A DNA stretch of 64,000 nt from Goodfellowiella coeruleoviolacea (GTDB lineage Bacteria > Actinomycetota > Actinomycetes > Mycobacteriales > Pseudonocardiaceae), in assembly GCF_024171785.1 (NCBI RefSeq), contig NZ_JAMTCK010000010.1, forward strand, positions 293,158-357,157. Reading direction: 5' to 3'. Within the stretch, counting starts at the first letter, position 1. Every line of letters begins with the position of its first letter. Position numbers and translations under genes: made by a program. The notes beneath the pieces are model-generated. The model did no database searches. It was not told the origin of the DNA and saw nothing but the letters and a program-made list of their open reading frames with translations. This document shows positions 55,601 to 64,000 of the stretch, in pieces.

Positions 55601-58600
55601 CGACGCGTAGTCCACCGGGATGCGGCGGGCCCGGTCGTGGACGGCCAACAGCACCTCCAGCGCCTCGGGGTCGCCGGACACCACCGTCGACTGTGGACCG
55701 TTGATCGCCGCGACGGCCAGCCCGTCGACGAGCCCGGACACCTGGTCGGCCGGCAGCGGCACCGACACCATGCCGCCGCGGCCGGCCAGCGCGGCCAACG
55801 CGCGGCTGCGCAGCGCGACCACCCGGGCGGCGTCGGCCAGCGTCAGCGCGCCGGCCACGCACGCCGCCGCGATCTCGCCCTGGCTGTGCCCGACCACCGC
55901 GTCCGGTTCGATCCCGTGCGCCCGCCAGACCTCGGCCAGCGAGACCATCACGGCGAACAGCGCCGGCTGCACCACGTCCACCCGCCGCAGCGCGTGCTCG
56001 TCGCGCAGCACGTCGAACAGGGTCCAGTCGACGTGCGGGGCGAGCGCGACCGCGCAGTCGCGCATCCGCTCGGCGAAGACCGGTGACGCGTCCAGCAGGT
56101 CCCCGGCCATGCCCACCCACTGCGAGCCCTGGCCGGGGAACAGGAACGCCACCTTGCCCGGCGCGCCCGCCTCGGCGCGCACCACCGCGGGGGCGGGTTG
56201 GCCGGCGGCCAGCGCGGCCAGGCCGCGCCGGAACCCGTCGGGTCCGTCCGCGACCACCACGGCCCGGTGCCGCAGCGGGGTTCTGGTCGTGGCCAGCGAG
56301 AACGCCACGTCCACGTGGTCGGGGTGGTCGTTGTCCAGGCAGGCCAGCAGTTGCCCGGCCTGGTCGCGCACGGCCTGCTCGGTGTGCCCGGACAGCACCC
56401 AGGGCACCGCCCGCCCACCCGTCGCGGCCGGCGCCGGCTCCGCGTCCTCGGCACTGTCCGGTGTGGACGGCTGCGGGGGTTCCTGGAGGATGACGTGCGC
56501 GTTGGTGCCGCTCATGCCGAACGAGGACACTCCGGCGCGGCGGGGGTGGCCGCTGCTCGGCCAGGGCTGGTTCTCGGTCAGCAGTTCCACCGCGCCGGCC
56601 GACCAGTCCACGTGCGGTGAGGGGTCGGCCGCGTGCAGGGTGCGCGGCAGCAGGCCGTGGCGCATGGCCATGACCATCTTGATCACCCCGGCCACCCCGG
56701 ACGCCGCCTGGGTGTGGCCGATGTTGGACTTCACCGACCCGAGCCACAGTGGACGGTCTCGGTCCTGGCCGTAGGTGGCGATGAGCGCCTGCGCCTCGAT
56801 GGGGTCGCCCAGGCTGGTGCCGGTGCCGTGCGCCTCGACCGCGTCCACCTCGCCCGCTTCCAGTCCCGCGGTGGCCAGCGCCTGGCGGATCACCCGCTGC
56901 TGGGCGGGCCCGTTGGGCGCGGTCAGCCCGTTGGAGGCGCCGTCCTGGTTGACCGCGCTCGCGGCCACGACCGCCAGCACCGGGTGGCCGTTGGCCCGCG
57001 CGTCGGACAGGCGTTCCAGCAGCAGCAGGCCCACGCCCTCGCCCCACCCGGTGCCGTCGGCCGCCGAGGAGAACGCCTTGCACCGGCCGTCCGCGGCCAG
57101 TCCGCGCTGGCGGCTGAACGCGACGAACGCGTCCGGGGTGGCCATGACCGTGGCGCCGCCGGCCAGCGCCAGGTCGCACTCGCCCTGCCGCAGCGCCTGC
57201 GCCGCCAGGTGCAGCGCGACCAGCGAGGACGAACAGGCCGTGTCCACCGTGACCGCGGGGCCTTCCAGCCCGAAGGTGTAGGCCAGCCGGCCGGACACCA
57301 CGCTGGTGGCGTTGCCGGTCAGCAGGTGGCCCTCCAGCCCGTCTGGCGCGCCCTGCAACCGGGCGCCGGCGTAGCTCTGGTAGCCCGCGCCGACGAACAC
57401 ACCGGCGCGGCTGCCCCGCACCGAGTGCGGCGCGATGCCGGCGCGTTCGAACGCCTCCCACGCGGTTTCCAGCAGCAGCCGCTGCTGGGGGTCCATGGCC
57501 AGCGCTTCCCTGGGTGAGATCCCGAAGAAGTCGGCGTCGAAGTGCGCCGCGTCGTGCAGGAACCCACCGGCGCGCGCGTAGGAACGCCCCGGCCGGTCGG
57601 GGTCGGGGTCGAACAGCTCGTCGAGGTCCCAACCGCGGTCGGTGGGGAATTCCCCGATCGCGTCACCACCGTCGGCCACGAACCGCCAGAACCGCTCCGG
57701 GGTGTCCAGGCCGCCGGGGTAGCGGCAGCTCATCGCCACGATCACGATCGGGTCGGCGTCCACGTCCACTGTGGACAGGCGTGCCGGTCGCGCCGCCGGG
57801 TCGGGCGTACCGAGCAGCCGCTGCCCCAGGTAGCTCGCGAGCGCGCTCGGCGTGGGGTGGTCGAACACCAGGGTGGCCGGCAGGCGCAGCCCGGTCTGCT
57901 CGGCCAGTCGGGTGCGGATCTCCAGCGAGGTCAGTGAGTCCACGCCGAGTTCGGCGAGGGCGCGGTCCGCGGGGACCGCCGCTGTCGAGCGGTGGCCGAG
58001 GACGGCGGCCAGGGTGGTGGTGACCAGCTCCACCAGTGCCTGGTCCCGCTCCGCGCCCGCCAGTCCGGCCAGTCGCCCGCGCAGGTCCGACCGGTCACCG
58101 GTGGGCTCTTCGTTCGGGGCGGCCTCAGCGATCTCGCTGATCAGCGGCCGGGGTCGGGCCGAGGTGAACAGCGGCGCGAACCGCGCCCAGTCCACATCGG
58201 CCACGACGAGCGTGCTCTCGTCGCGGTCCAGCGCCCGCCGCAGTTCGGCGATGGCCCGGTCGGGCGGCATGGCCGGCAGTCCCAACCGGCGCAGCCGGTC
58301 CTCAGCCCCCTGGTCGGTCACCATGCCGGCACCGGCCCACGGTCCCCACGCCACCGACGTCGCCGGGAGCCCGAGTGCCCTGCGCCGCTCGGCGAGCCCG
58401 TCCAGGTAGGCGTTGGCCGCCGCGTACGCGCCCTGCTCGCCACTGCCCCACACCCCGGCCACCGAGGAGAACAGCACGAACGCGTCGAGCCGCCGATCGG
58501 CGAGCAACTCGTGCAGGAGGGCGGCGCCGCGCACCTTCGCGCCGGTCAGCTCCGCGAACGCGTCCGGATCGGTGTCCGCCAGCGGCGCGGTCGTGCTGGT

Positions 58601-61600
58601 GCCGGCGGTGTGGAACACGGCGGTCAGGTCGGGCAGGTCGGCCAGCAGCGCGGCCAGGGCACTGCGATCGGTGACGTCGCAGGCCACCGCGGTCACCGCC
58701 ACACCCAGTTCGTCGGCCAGTTCCGCGCCGCCCCCGCCGCGGCTGACCAGCACCAGGTGCTCGGCCCCGGATCGGGCCAGCCAGCGGGCCAGGTGCCGGC
58801 CGATCCCGCCGGAACCACCGGTGACCAGCACCGTGCCCCGCGCACGCCAGGTCCGGTCGGCCGGGGCGGCCACGTTCGCCCGCAGCAGCCGGCGGGCGAA
58901 GACACCCGAGGACCGGATCGCCACCTGGTCCTCTCCGTCCACACCGGACAGCACGGCCTCCAGCCGGTCGAGGGTGGCCGCGTCCACGGTGTCGGGCAGG
59001 TCGACCAGGCCACCCCAGCGCTCGGGCTGTTCCAGACCGAACACCCGGCCCAGGCCCCAGACCATCGCCTGGTCGGCGTCGACCGGGCCGTCCGACCGGT
59101 TCACCGCGACGGCGGACTGCGTCGCCAGCCACACCGGCGCGGTCAGGCCGACCCGCCCCACCTGGTCGATCACGGCCAGTGCGGCCGCCGCGCCCGGGCA
59201 CAGGCCGAGCACACCAGCCGGCTGCTCCCGCCCCAGCACATCGGCGTCGATCCGCGGCACAACGCGCGCCCCGCGCCCGGCCAGCGCCGCCGCCACCGCG
59301 GTGTCCGAGGCGGCCACGACCAGCCACCCGGCCAGCGACGCCGGGCCGCGCCGCTCCGGCAGCGCCCGCCAGCCGATCCGGTACCGCCACCCGTCCCCTG
59401 TGGACTCGCGGCGGGGTTCGAGCCAGTACCGCTGCCGCTGGAAGGGGTAGGTCGGCAGCGGCACCCGCCGCGCCGGGCCGATCAGCTCGGTGAAGTCGAC
59501 CGGCACGTCCCGGACGTGGAGTTCGGCCAGTGCGGCGAGCAGCGTGTCGGCCTCGGGCCGGTCCCGACGCATCAGCGGGACCGTGACCGGCTCCTGCTCG
59601 GCGTCGGCCACGCAGTCCCGCACCATGGCGCTGAGCACGGCGTCGGGGCCGAGTTCGACGAAGGTGGTCACGCCCTGGTCCGCCAGCCACCTGGCCGCGT
59701 CGAGAAAGCGGACGGTGTCCCGGGCGTGCCGCACCCAGTAGTCGGGTGCGGTGAAATCAGCGGGCTCGCCGGTGAGATCACTGATCACCGGGATGCTCGG
59801 CGGTTGGCTGGCCAGGCGCGCGGCGATCGCACCGAACTCGGCGAGCACCGGGTCCATGCGCGGCGAGTGGAACGCGTGGCTGACCCGCAGCCGTCGGGTT
59901 CTGCGGCCCTGCTCAGCCCAGTGCCTGGCCACCCGCAGCACGGCGTCCTCGGCACCGGAGACCACCGTGGCCTCGGGCCCGTTGACCGCCGCGATCGCGG
60001 CCGCCTCGGTCATCCCGGTCAGCGAGGCGGCCACCTCGGCTTCGGATGCCTGGATGGACACCATCGCCCCACCCTCGGGCAGTTCCTGCATGAGCCGGCC
60101 CCGCGCGGCGACCAGCGCGCACGCGTCGGGCAGCGACAGCACGCCCGCGACGTGTGCCGCGGTGATCTCCCCGACCGAGTGCCCGAGCAGGTAGTCCGGT
60201 CGCAGCCCGCACCGCCAGGCCAGCCGGAACAACGCGACCTCGACGGCGAACAGGGCGGGTTGGGTGAACTCGGTCTGGTCGATCCGCTGGTCGCCGGGGT
60301 CCAGCACCACCTCCCGCAGTGGCAGGTCCATGTGCTGGCAGACCTCGTCGAACGCCTCGGCGAAGGCGGGGAAGCGGTGGTGCAGTTCGCGGGCCATGCC
60401 GGGGCGCTGGGCGCCCTGTCCGGTGAACAGCACCGCGAGCCCACCCCTGCGACCGGGAGCGGCCTGGATCACCGTGCTGGCCGGGTTCCCGTTGGCGAGG
60501 GCGGCCAGTCCCTGCCGGAACTCCTCGCGATCCGCGCCGAGCACGACCGCGCGCCGGTCCAGCCGAGGACCGAACGCGGCCAGGGAGAAGGCCACGTCAC
60601 CGAGATCCAGCTCCGGATCGGCGTCCAGATGCGACAGCAGTTGGGCCGCCCTGGCGCGCAGCGCCGGCTCGGTCCGCGCCGAGAGCGGCCACGGCAGCGG
60701 CCGCGGTGCGGCGGCCCGCGAGGGCACGGGCTGGTCTCGCGGGCCCTGTTCCAGGATCACGTGCGCGTTGGTGCCGCTCACCCCGAACGAGGACACCCCG
60801 GCGCGGCGGGGCCGGTCACCGCTCGGCCACGGCTGGTTCTCGGTCGCCAGTTCCACCGCGCCTGACGACCAGTCCACGTGCGGGGAGGGTTCGTCCACGT
60901 GCAACGTCCGGGGCAGCACACCGTGGCGCATGGCCATGACCATCTTGATCACCCCGGCCACCCCCGCCGCCGCCTGGGTGTGCCCGATGTTCGACTTGAC
61001 CGACCCGAGCCACAGTGGACGGTCCCGGTCCTGGCCGTAGGTGGCCAACAGCGCCTGCGCCTCGATCGGGTCACCCAGCCGCGTGCCGGTGCCGTGCGCC
61101 TCCACCGCGTCCACGTCCGCTGTGGACAGTCCGGCACTGGCCAGCGCCTGTCGGATGACCCGCTGCTGCGACGGTCCGTTGGGCGCGGTCAGGCCGTTGG
61201 AGGCGCCGTCGGAGTTCACCGCGCTGCCCCGCACCACCGCCAACACCTCGTGCCCGTTGGCCCGCGCGTCCGACAACCGCTCAAGGACCAGCACGCCGAC
61301 GCCCTCGCCCCAGCCGGTGCCGTCCGCCGCGGCGGCGAACGGCTTGCACCGCCCGTCCGGGGCGAGCCCGCGCTGCCGGCTGAACGCCAGGAACGCCGTG
61401 GGCGTGGCCATCACCGAGACACCACCGGCCAGCGCGAGCGAGCACTCCCCCTGCCGCAGTGCCTGCGCGGCCAGGTGCAGCGCCACCAGCGAGGAGGAAC
61501 ACGCGGTGTCCACGGTGACCGCCGGCCCCTCGAACCCGAACGCGTAGGCGGTCCGCCCGGACAGCACGCTCGCCGAGTTCGCGGTGGTCAGGTAGTCCTC

Positions 61601-64000
61601 ACCGCCCGTGCCGGCCGCGGCCACCAGGGTGCCGTAGTCCTGGCCGTTGGTGCCGGTGAACACCCCGACCCGGCTGCCGCGCAGGGTGTTGGGGTCGATC
61701 CCGGCCCGTTCCAGCGCTTCCCAGGTGGACTCCAGCAGCAGCCGCTGCTGCGGATCCATGGACAGCGCTTCGCGGGGGCTGATGCCGAAGAAGTCGGCGT
61801 CGAACCGGTCCGCGTCCTGGATGAACCCGCCCTCGCGCACGTAGGTGCGGCCCGCGCGGCCGGGCTCGGGGTGGTAGATGCCGTCCACATCCCACCCCCG
61901 GCTGGCCGGGACCTCCCCGATCGCGTCCCTGCCCTCGGACACCAGCTGCCACAGGTCTTCCGGCGTGGCCGCCCCACCCGGGAAGCGGCAGGCCATCGCC
62001 ACGATCGCGATCGGCTCGCCCGGGGACGCGCTCGGTGCGGCCGTGATCGGCGCGGTGCCGGCCGGGTGGCCGAGCAGTTCGGCACGCAGGTGGTCGCCGA
62101 GTTCGGCCGGGGTGGGGTGGTCGAACACCAGGGTGGCCGGCAGCCGCAGCCCGGTGGCGGCGCCCAGCCGGTTGCGCAGTTCCACGGCCATCAGCGAGTC
62201 GAACCCGAGATCCCGGAACGCCCGCCTGGCGTCCACTGGCGCACCCTGCTCGTAGCCAAGCACGGCGGCGGTGTGCGCGCACACCACGTCCAGCAGTCCC
62301 GCCGCGTCCACGGCCGGCGGCTGCTCGTCCACCGCGGGCACCAGGTCACGCAGGACCGCCGGCACCACACCGGACACGGCTGACAGCTGGAACCGCGCCG
62401 AAACCAGCACGGCCTCGTCCCTGGCGACGGCGGCGTCGAACAGCGCGTGACCGTCCTGCTCGGACAGTGCGACCAGGCCGGCACGGCGCACCCGCTTGCG
62501 ATCGGTTTCGGTGAGTCCGCCGGTCATGCCGCTGTCCCGTGCCCACAGCCCCCACGCCAACGCGGTCGCTGGCCGGCCAGCCGCCCGCCGGTGCTGGGCG
62601 AGGGCGTCGAGGAACGCGTTGGCCGCCGCGTAGTTGGCCTGACCGGCACTGCCCAGCGTGCCCGCGGCCGAGGAGAACAGCACGAACGCGGACAGCTCGC
62701 GGTCTTCGGTCAGCTCGTGCAGGTTGACCGCACCGTCCACCTTGGACTTGAACACCCGGTCCAGCGTGTCCTCGTCCTGCGCGGCGAGCACCCCGTCGGC
62801 CAGCACACCGGCCGCGTGGACGACCGCGCTCAGGTCGGGGATGCCAGCGAGCAGCCGCGCCAGTTCGACCCGGTCGGCCACGTCGCAGGCGACCGCGGTG
62901 ACGGTGGCGTCGAGATCAGCGAACGCAGCGGGGTCACCGCCACTCCGGCTGACCAGGACCAGGTGTTCCACCCCGTGTGCGGTGACCAGGTGCCGCGCGA
63001 TCGACACCCCCAGGGCACCCGTTCCGCCAGTAATCAGCACCGTTCCGCGCCCGAAGTCCGGTGTGCGGTCCAGTCCCCTGGCTACGGCGGCGAGCCGGGG
63101 CACTCGGGCTGCACCGCGACGCACCGCCACCTGCGGCTCACCCGTGGCCAGCACCGCCGCGAGCGCGTGGCGGGACTCGTCGGTTCCGTCGAGGTCGACC
63201 AGCACCACGCGGTCGGGATGTTCCTGCTGCGCGGCCCTGGCCAGGCCCCACACCGCGGCCAGTGCCGGGTCGGGGGCGCGGTCGCGGTCATCGGTGGCCA
63301 CCGCGTTGCTGGTGACCAGGACCAGTTTGGCCGCGCCCCGGTCGGTGGCCACCCAGTCGCGCAGCAGCCGCAGCGCGCGCGACGCGGCCGAGCGGGCCGC
63401 CGAGGCCAGGTCCCCGGTCGGCGTGGTGAGGTGTTCGAGCACGAATCCGGGCGGCACGTCGGGCGTCCGATCGGTGGCGGTGGCCAGCCGGGTCCAGTCC
63501 ACTCGGAACAGTGCGTCGTGCCGGTCGGGCGCCACCGCGTTGCCGGTCCGCAACCAGTACCGCTGCCGTTGGAAGGCGTAGGTGGGCAGGTCGTTGATCC
63601 GACGGGCCGCGGGAAGCACCGCGGTCCAGTTGATTTTCGCGCCGTGGACGTGTGCTTCGGCCAGTGCGGTGAGGAAGCGGTCCTGTCCGCCGTCGTCGCG
63701 GCGCAGGGTACCCAATGTCACCGCCTGCGCGCCGGTGTCATCGATGATGTCCTGGATGCCCGGGACGAGCACGGGGTGGGGGCTGGCCTCGATCACCACC
63801 CCGGCACCAGCATCCAGTGCCTGGCGGATGGCCTGATCGAACCGCACCGTCTCCCGCAGGTTGCGATACCAGTACTCCGCCGTCAACTCACCAGTGTCCA
63901 GACGCTCACCCGTCACCGTCGAATAGAACGGCACCCCACCCGAAACCGGCTCAAGCCCCACCAACCCGCTGAGCAACTCCGCACGCACCGCCTCCACCTG
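52610..64000 (-). CDS. Type I modular polyketide synthase, 3' part (5' end beyond window)
   Basis: 3796 codons are visible: the end of one module and two complete modules (see entries), closed by a C-terminal docking region ([21 protein letters not shown] and the acidic tail, 52610-52810). Its stop is 6 bp before the next PKS gene, so both are one operon, and its docking tail should hand the chain to the N-terminal coiled coil of that protein. The window edge cuts the first AT just after its substrate-signature motif. Confidence 0.95.
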   Translation of the reverse strand, partial: QVEAVRAELLSGLVGLEPVSGGVPFYSTVTGERLDTGELTAEYWYRNLRETVRFDQAIRQALDAGAGVVIEASPHPVLVPGIQDIIDDTGAQAVTLGTLRRDDGGQDRFLTALAEAHVHGAKINWTAVLPAARRINDLPTYAFQRQRYWLRTGNAVAPDRHDALFRVDWTRLATATDRTPDVPPGFVLEHLTTPTGDLASAARSAASRALRLLRDWVATDRGAAKLVLVTSNAVATDDRDRAPDPALAAVWGLARAAQQEHPDRVVLVDLDGTDESRHALAAVLATGEPQVAVRRGAARVPRLAAVARGLDRTPDFGRGTVLITGGTGALGVSIARHLVTAHGVEHLVLVSRSGGDPAAFADLDATVTAVACDVADRVELARLLAGIPDLSAVVHAAGVLADGVLAAQDEDTLDRVFKSKVDGAVNLHELTEDRELSAFVLFSSAAGTLGSAGQANYAAANAFLDALAQHRRAAGRPATALAWGLWARDSGMTGGLTETDRKRVRRAGLVALSEQDGHALFDAAVARDEAVLVSARFQLSAVSGVVPAVLRDLVPAVDEQPPAVDAAGLLDVVCAHTAAVLGYEQGAPVDARRAFRDLGFDSLMAVELRNRLGAATGLRLPATLVFDHPTPAELGDHLRAELLGHPAGTAPITAAPSASPGEPIAIVAMACRFPGGAATPEDLWQLVSEGRDAIGEVPASRGWDVDGIYHPEPGRAGRTYVREGGFIQDADRFDADFFGISPREALSMDPQQRLLLESTWEALERAGIDPNTLRGSRVGVFTGTNGQDYGTLVAAAGTGGEDYLTTANSASVLSGRTAYAFGFEGPAVTVDTACSSSLVALHLAAQALRQGECSLALAGGVSVMATPTAFLAFSRQRGLAPDGRCKPFAAAADGTGWGEGVGVLVLERLSDARANGHEVLAVVRGSAVNSDGASNGLTAPNGPSQQRVIRQALASAGLSTADVDAVEAHGTGTRLGDPIEAQALLATYGQDRDRPLWLGSVKSNIGHTQAAAGVAGVIKMVMAMRHGVLPRTLHVDEPSPHVDWSSGAVELATENQPWPSGDRPRRAGVSSFGVSGTNAHVILEQGPRDQPVPSRAAAPRPLPWPLSARTEPALRARAAQLLSHLDADPELDLGDVAFSLAAFGPRLDRRAVVLGADREEFRQGLAALANGNPASTVIQAAPGRRGGLAVLFTGQGAQRPGMARELHHRFPAFAEAFDEVCQHMDLPLREVVLDPGDQRIDQTEFTQPALFAVEVALFRLAWRCGLRPDYLLGHSVGEITAAHVAGVLSLPDACALVAARGRLMQELPEGGAMVSIQASEAEVAASLTGMTEAAAIAAVNGPEATVVSGAEDAVLRVARHWAEQGRRTRRLRVSHAFHSPRMDPVLAEFGAIAARLASQPPSIPVISDLTGEPADFTAPDYWVRHARDTVRFLDAARWLADQGVTTFVELGPDAVLSAMVRDCVADAEQEPVTVPLMRRDRPEADTLLAALAELHVRDVPVDFTELIGPARRVPLPTYPFQRQRYWLEPRRESTGDGWRYRIGWRALPERRGPASLAGWLVVAASDTAVAAALAGRGARVVPRIDADVLGREQPAGVLGLCPGAAAALAVIDQVGRVGLTAPVWLATQSAVAVNRSDGPVDADQAMVWGLGRVFGLEQPERWGGLVDLPDTVDAATLDRLEAVLSGVDGEDQVAIRSSGVFARRLLRANVAAPADRTWRARGTVLVTGGSGGIGRHLARWLARSGAEHLVLVSRGGGGAELADELGVAVTAVACDVTDRSALAALLADLPDLTAVFHTAGTSTTAPLADTDPDAFAELTGAKVRGAALLHELLADRRLDAFVLFSSVAGVWGSGEQGAYAAANAYLDGLAERRRALGLPATSVAWGPWAGAGMVTDQGAEDRLRRLGLPAMPPDRAIAELRRALDRDESTLVVADVDWARFAPLFTSARPRPLISEIAEAAPNEEPTGDRSDLRGRLAGLAGAERDQALVELVTTTLAAVLGHRSTAAVPADRALAELGVDSLTSLEIRTRLAEQTGLRLPATLVFDHPTPSALASYLGQRLLGTPDPAARPARLSTVDVDADPIVIVAMSCRYPGGLDTPERFWRFVADGGDAIGEFPTDRGWDLDELFDPDPDRPGRSYARAGGFLHDAAHFDADFFGISPREALAMDPQQRLLLETAWEAFERAGIAPHSVRGSRAGVFVGAGYQSYAGARLQGAPDGLEGHLLTGNATSVVSGRLAYTFGLEGPAVTVDTACSSSLVALHLAAQALRQGECDLALAGGATVMATPDAFVAFSRQRGLAADGRCKAFSSAADGTGWGEGVGLLLLERLSDARANGHPVLAVVAASAVNQDGASNGLTAPNGPAQQRVIRQALATAGLEAGEVDAVEAHGTGTSLGDPIEAQALIATYGQDRDRPLWLGSVKSNIGHTQAASGVAGVIKMVMAMRHGLLPRTLHAADPSPHVDWSAGAVELLTENQPWPSSGHPRRAGVSSFGMSGTNAHVILQEPPQPSTPDSAEDAEPAPAATGGRAVPWVLSGHTEQAVRDQAGQLLACLDNDHPDHVDVAFSLATTRTPLRHRAVVVADGPDGFRRGLAALAAGQPAPAVVRAEAGAPGKVAFLFPGQGSQWVGMAGDLLDASPVFAERMRDCAVALAPHVDWTLFDVLRDEHALRRVDVVQPALFAVMVSLAEVWRAHGIEPDAVVGHSQGEIAAACVAGALTLADAARVVALRSRALAALAGRGGMVSVPLPADQVSGLVDGLAVAAINGPQSTVVSGDPEALEVLLAVHDRARRIPVDYASHSAHVEAIRERLLTDLAGLAPRPPAVPFYSTVSTRPAELDAEYWYRNLRQTVRFERAVRALLADGHRFLIEVSPHPVLTSAVQETVDAAAADAVVLTSLRRDHGGLDRMLTSVGEAHVHGVPVDWAPAVSPGRPVPLPTYPFQRQRFWLETGQRAAVPDQTGHPLGAVVALADGDGALLTGTLSCRTHPWLADHAVRGTVLLPGAAFVEAVARVGAEVGCARVEELTIHTPVSLTDQDRVEVQVSVGAADTEGRRPVSVHSRTVGAVDWTRHADGLLGPARAAADTVTWPAAGASAVDTTDFYPALAEAGLEYGPVFQGLRTVLRAGEDVVAEVALPEGTRADGFGLHPALLDAALHAIAAGCLLDADGRPLLPFSWRGVTVHRAGATALRVRLSRVAEGVSLTAVDHTGAVVVTVDSLALRPVTARALPPRALWRVAWRPLPEQDSRHGEEHTTHPVASEVDDVVVATHRGVHRAVEALREHLDADRPSRLVLLTRGAAGPDVAVPDLTGAAVWGLVRSAQTEHPGRFVLVDTDTDDIPAPLLDRVLSTGEPQVAIRAGQAYAPRLASLDPAADDPAEPVFGPDGTVLITGGTGTLGRLVAEHLVTAHGVRSLVLASRGGGDPADLADLAELGARIRVVRCDAADRPALADLLADIPDLTGVVHTAGVLDDGVLTSLTPERIDAVLRPKVDAAWHLHELTRHRDLRAFVLFSAAAGLFGTPGQGNYAAANAFLDALAGHRRALGLPAVSVAWGFWAQRSGMTGHLTGADVERMSRSGMRALSVQQGLSLLDAALVAGEPVVAAVRLDLAAPPAGGTVPPLLRELVRPAAPQHGPDLAGLSGPDRDRALLELVRGHAAAVLGHATPTAVATGRGFLELGFDSLTAVELRNRLTAATGLRLSATLIFDHPTPAALAAHLGTRLGPAEQPVLADLDRLADTVATLASDEPTRAAVADRLQRMLAALTGRPDHQDADVDAATDDELFDILDDELETPRG
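52890..57755 (-). other. PKS module 3: KS-AT-DH-KR-ACP
   Basis: KS Cys near 57240; AT with GHSQGE (about 55880) and YASH (about 55605), methylmalonyl-type. DH His in [11 protein letters not shown] (about 55018) and Asp in [10 protein letters not shown] (about 54535), intact. The KR (53850-53290) has [11 protein letters not shown] and GNYAAAN, but FSAAAG replaces FSSAAG, so the Ser 13 residues before Tyr is Ala. ACP Ser in GFDSL near 52960. If the KR works, the output is an alpha-methyl alkene. Confidence 0.85.
57790..62010 (-). other. PKS module 2: KS-AT-KR-ACP
   Basis: KS with Cys near 61505; AT with GHSVGE (about 60180) and HAFH (about 59872), malonyl-type. The KR (58860-58330) has TGGSGGIG, a Trp in [15 protein letters not shown] and no LDD loop, the A-type pattern giving the opposite hydroxyl configuration from B-type. 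ACP Ser in GVDSL near 57935. Confidence 0.87.
60999..61150. repeat. KS tract nearly identical to 40221-40372
   Basis: Partner of the module 6 tract; here inside the module 2 KS. Both modules use malonyl-type ATs, and the sharp run of identity at synonymous sites suggests recent exchange. Confidence 0.85.
62030..64000 (-). other. PKS module 1 (partial): (AT)-KR-ACP
   Basis: The AT remnant starts QVEAVRAEL and continues [11 protein letters not shown], both typical of methylmalonyl-type ATs; the malonyl form normally reads FHS...MDPVL here. No DH follows. The KR has TGGTGALG (63010-63033), GVLADG near the LDD site, FSSAAG and NYAAAN (about 62630), so it is active and probably B-type. ACP Ser in GFDSL near 62195. 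Output: alpha-methyl, beta-hydroxyl. Confidence 0.8.

Overview
The window is high-GC DNA from a filamentous actinomycete: strong G/C third-position codon bias, 4-bp ATGA/GTGA gene overlaps, GTG starts, candidate leaderless promoters, an AfsR/SARP regulator, rare TTA codons and a modular type I polyketide synthase. Genus cannot be fixed from the sequence alone; Pseudonocardiales or Streptomyces-like taxa are both possible.

Region 1 (1-4251): the 3' end of a GH53 endo-galactanase, a ChrB-domain protein with an MFS exporter, and an HxlR regulator divergent from a second MFS exporter.

Region 2 (4320-16408): a catabolic island. A nine-gene minus-strand operon, mostly joined by short overlaps, encodes a lipoprotein substrate-binding protein, two permeases, two ATPases (Dpp/Opp type), an aldo/keto reductase, an HpcH/HpaI aldolase, a cytoplasmic sialidase-fold protein and an SDR dehydrogenase. 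A divergent operon encodes a four-carbon acid-sugar kinase (DUF1537), a PdxA2-like dehydrogenase and a DeoR/GlpR regulator. Two GCGCG-N3-CGCGC palindromes sit between them. The whole looks like uptake and breakdown of a sugar-acid-containing oligosaccharide or glycoside, ending in triose phosphate and pyruvate.

Region 3 (16409-23561): a cupin gene behind a palindromic operator; a TetR-controlled oxidoreductase/hydrolase set (SDR, CocE-type hydrolase, MDR dehydrogenase) in which both the TetR and SDR genes carry a TTA codon; a decayed transposase; and a MerR-HEAT regulator plus HEAT protein behind a MerR-type promoter.

Region 4 (23604-29047): an AfsR-like SARP regulator divergent from a 30-codon gene whose peptide ends in AWNPQYTYY, followed 3 bp later by a cytochrome P450 and then an isopropylmalate/isocitrate dehydrogenase homologue. 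This has the architecture of a P450-crosslinked RiPP locus (cittilin, biarylitide or atropopeptide type). SARP-style 11-bp direct repeats precede a -10 box ahead of the precursor gene. It is the best candidate here for an undescribed system.

Region 5 (29073-34491): small metabolic genes (membrane protein, a 25-codon ORF, an AKR lacking the catalytic His, an esterase, TetR, a saccharopine-dehydrogenase-like protein, a GlxA-type AraC regulator), several with clear palindromic operators.

Region 6 (34695-64000, continuing off the right edge): a type I PKS cluster with a squalene-epoxidase-like FAD monooxygenase, a P450 and two giant PKS genes. The visible assembly line is (AT)-KR-ACP / KS-AT-KR-ACP / KS-AT-DH-KR-ACP, then KS-AT-DH-ER-KR-ACP / KS-AT-DH-KR(dead)-ACP / KS-AT-ACP-TE. 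The last two extensions leave beta-ketones, so release as a 4-hydroxy-2-pyrone or a diketo lactone is predicted.
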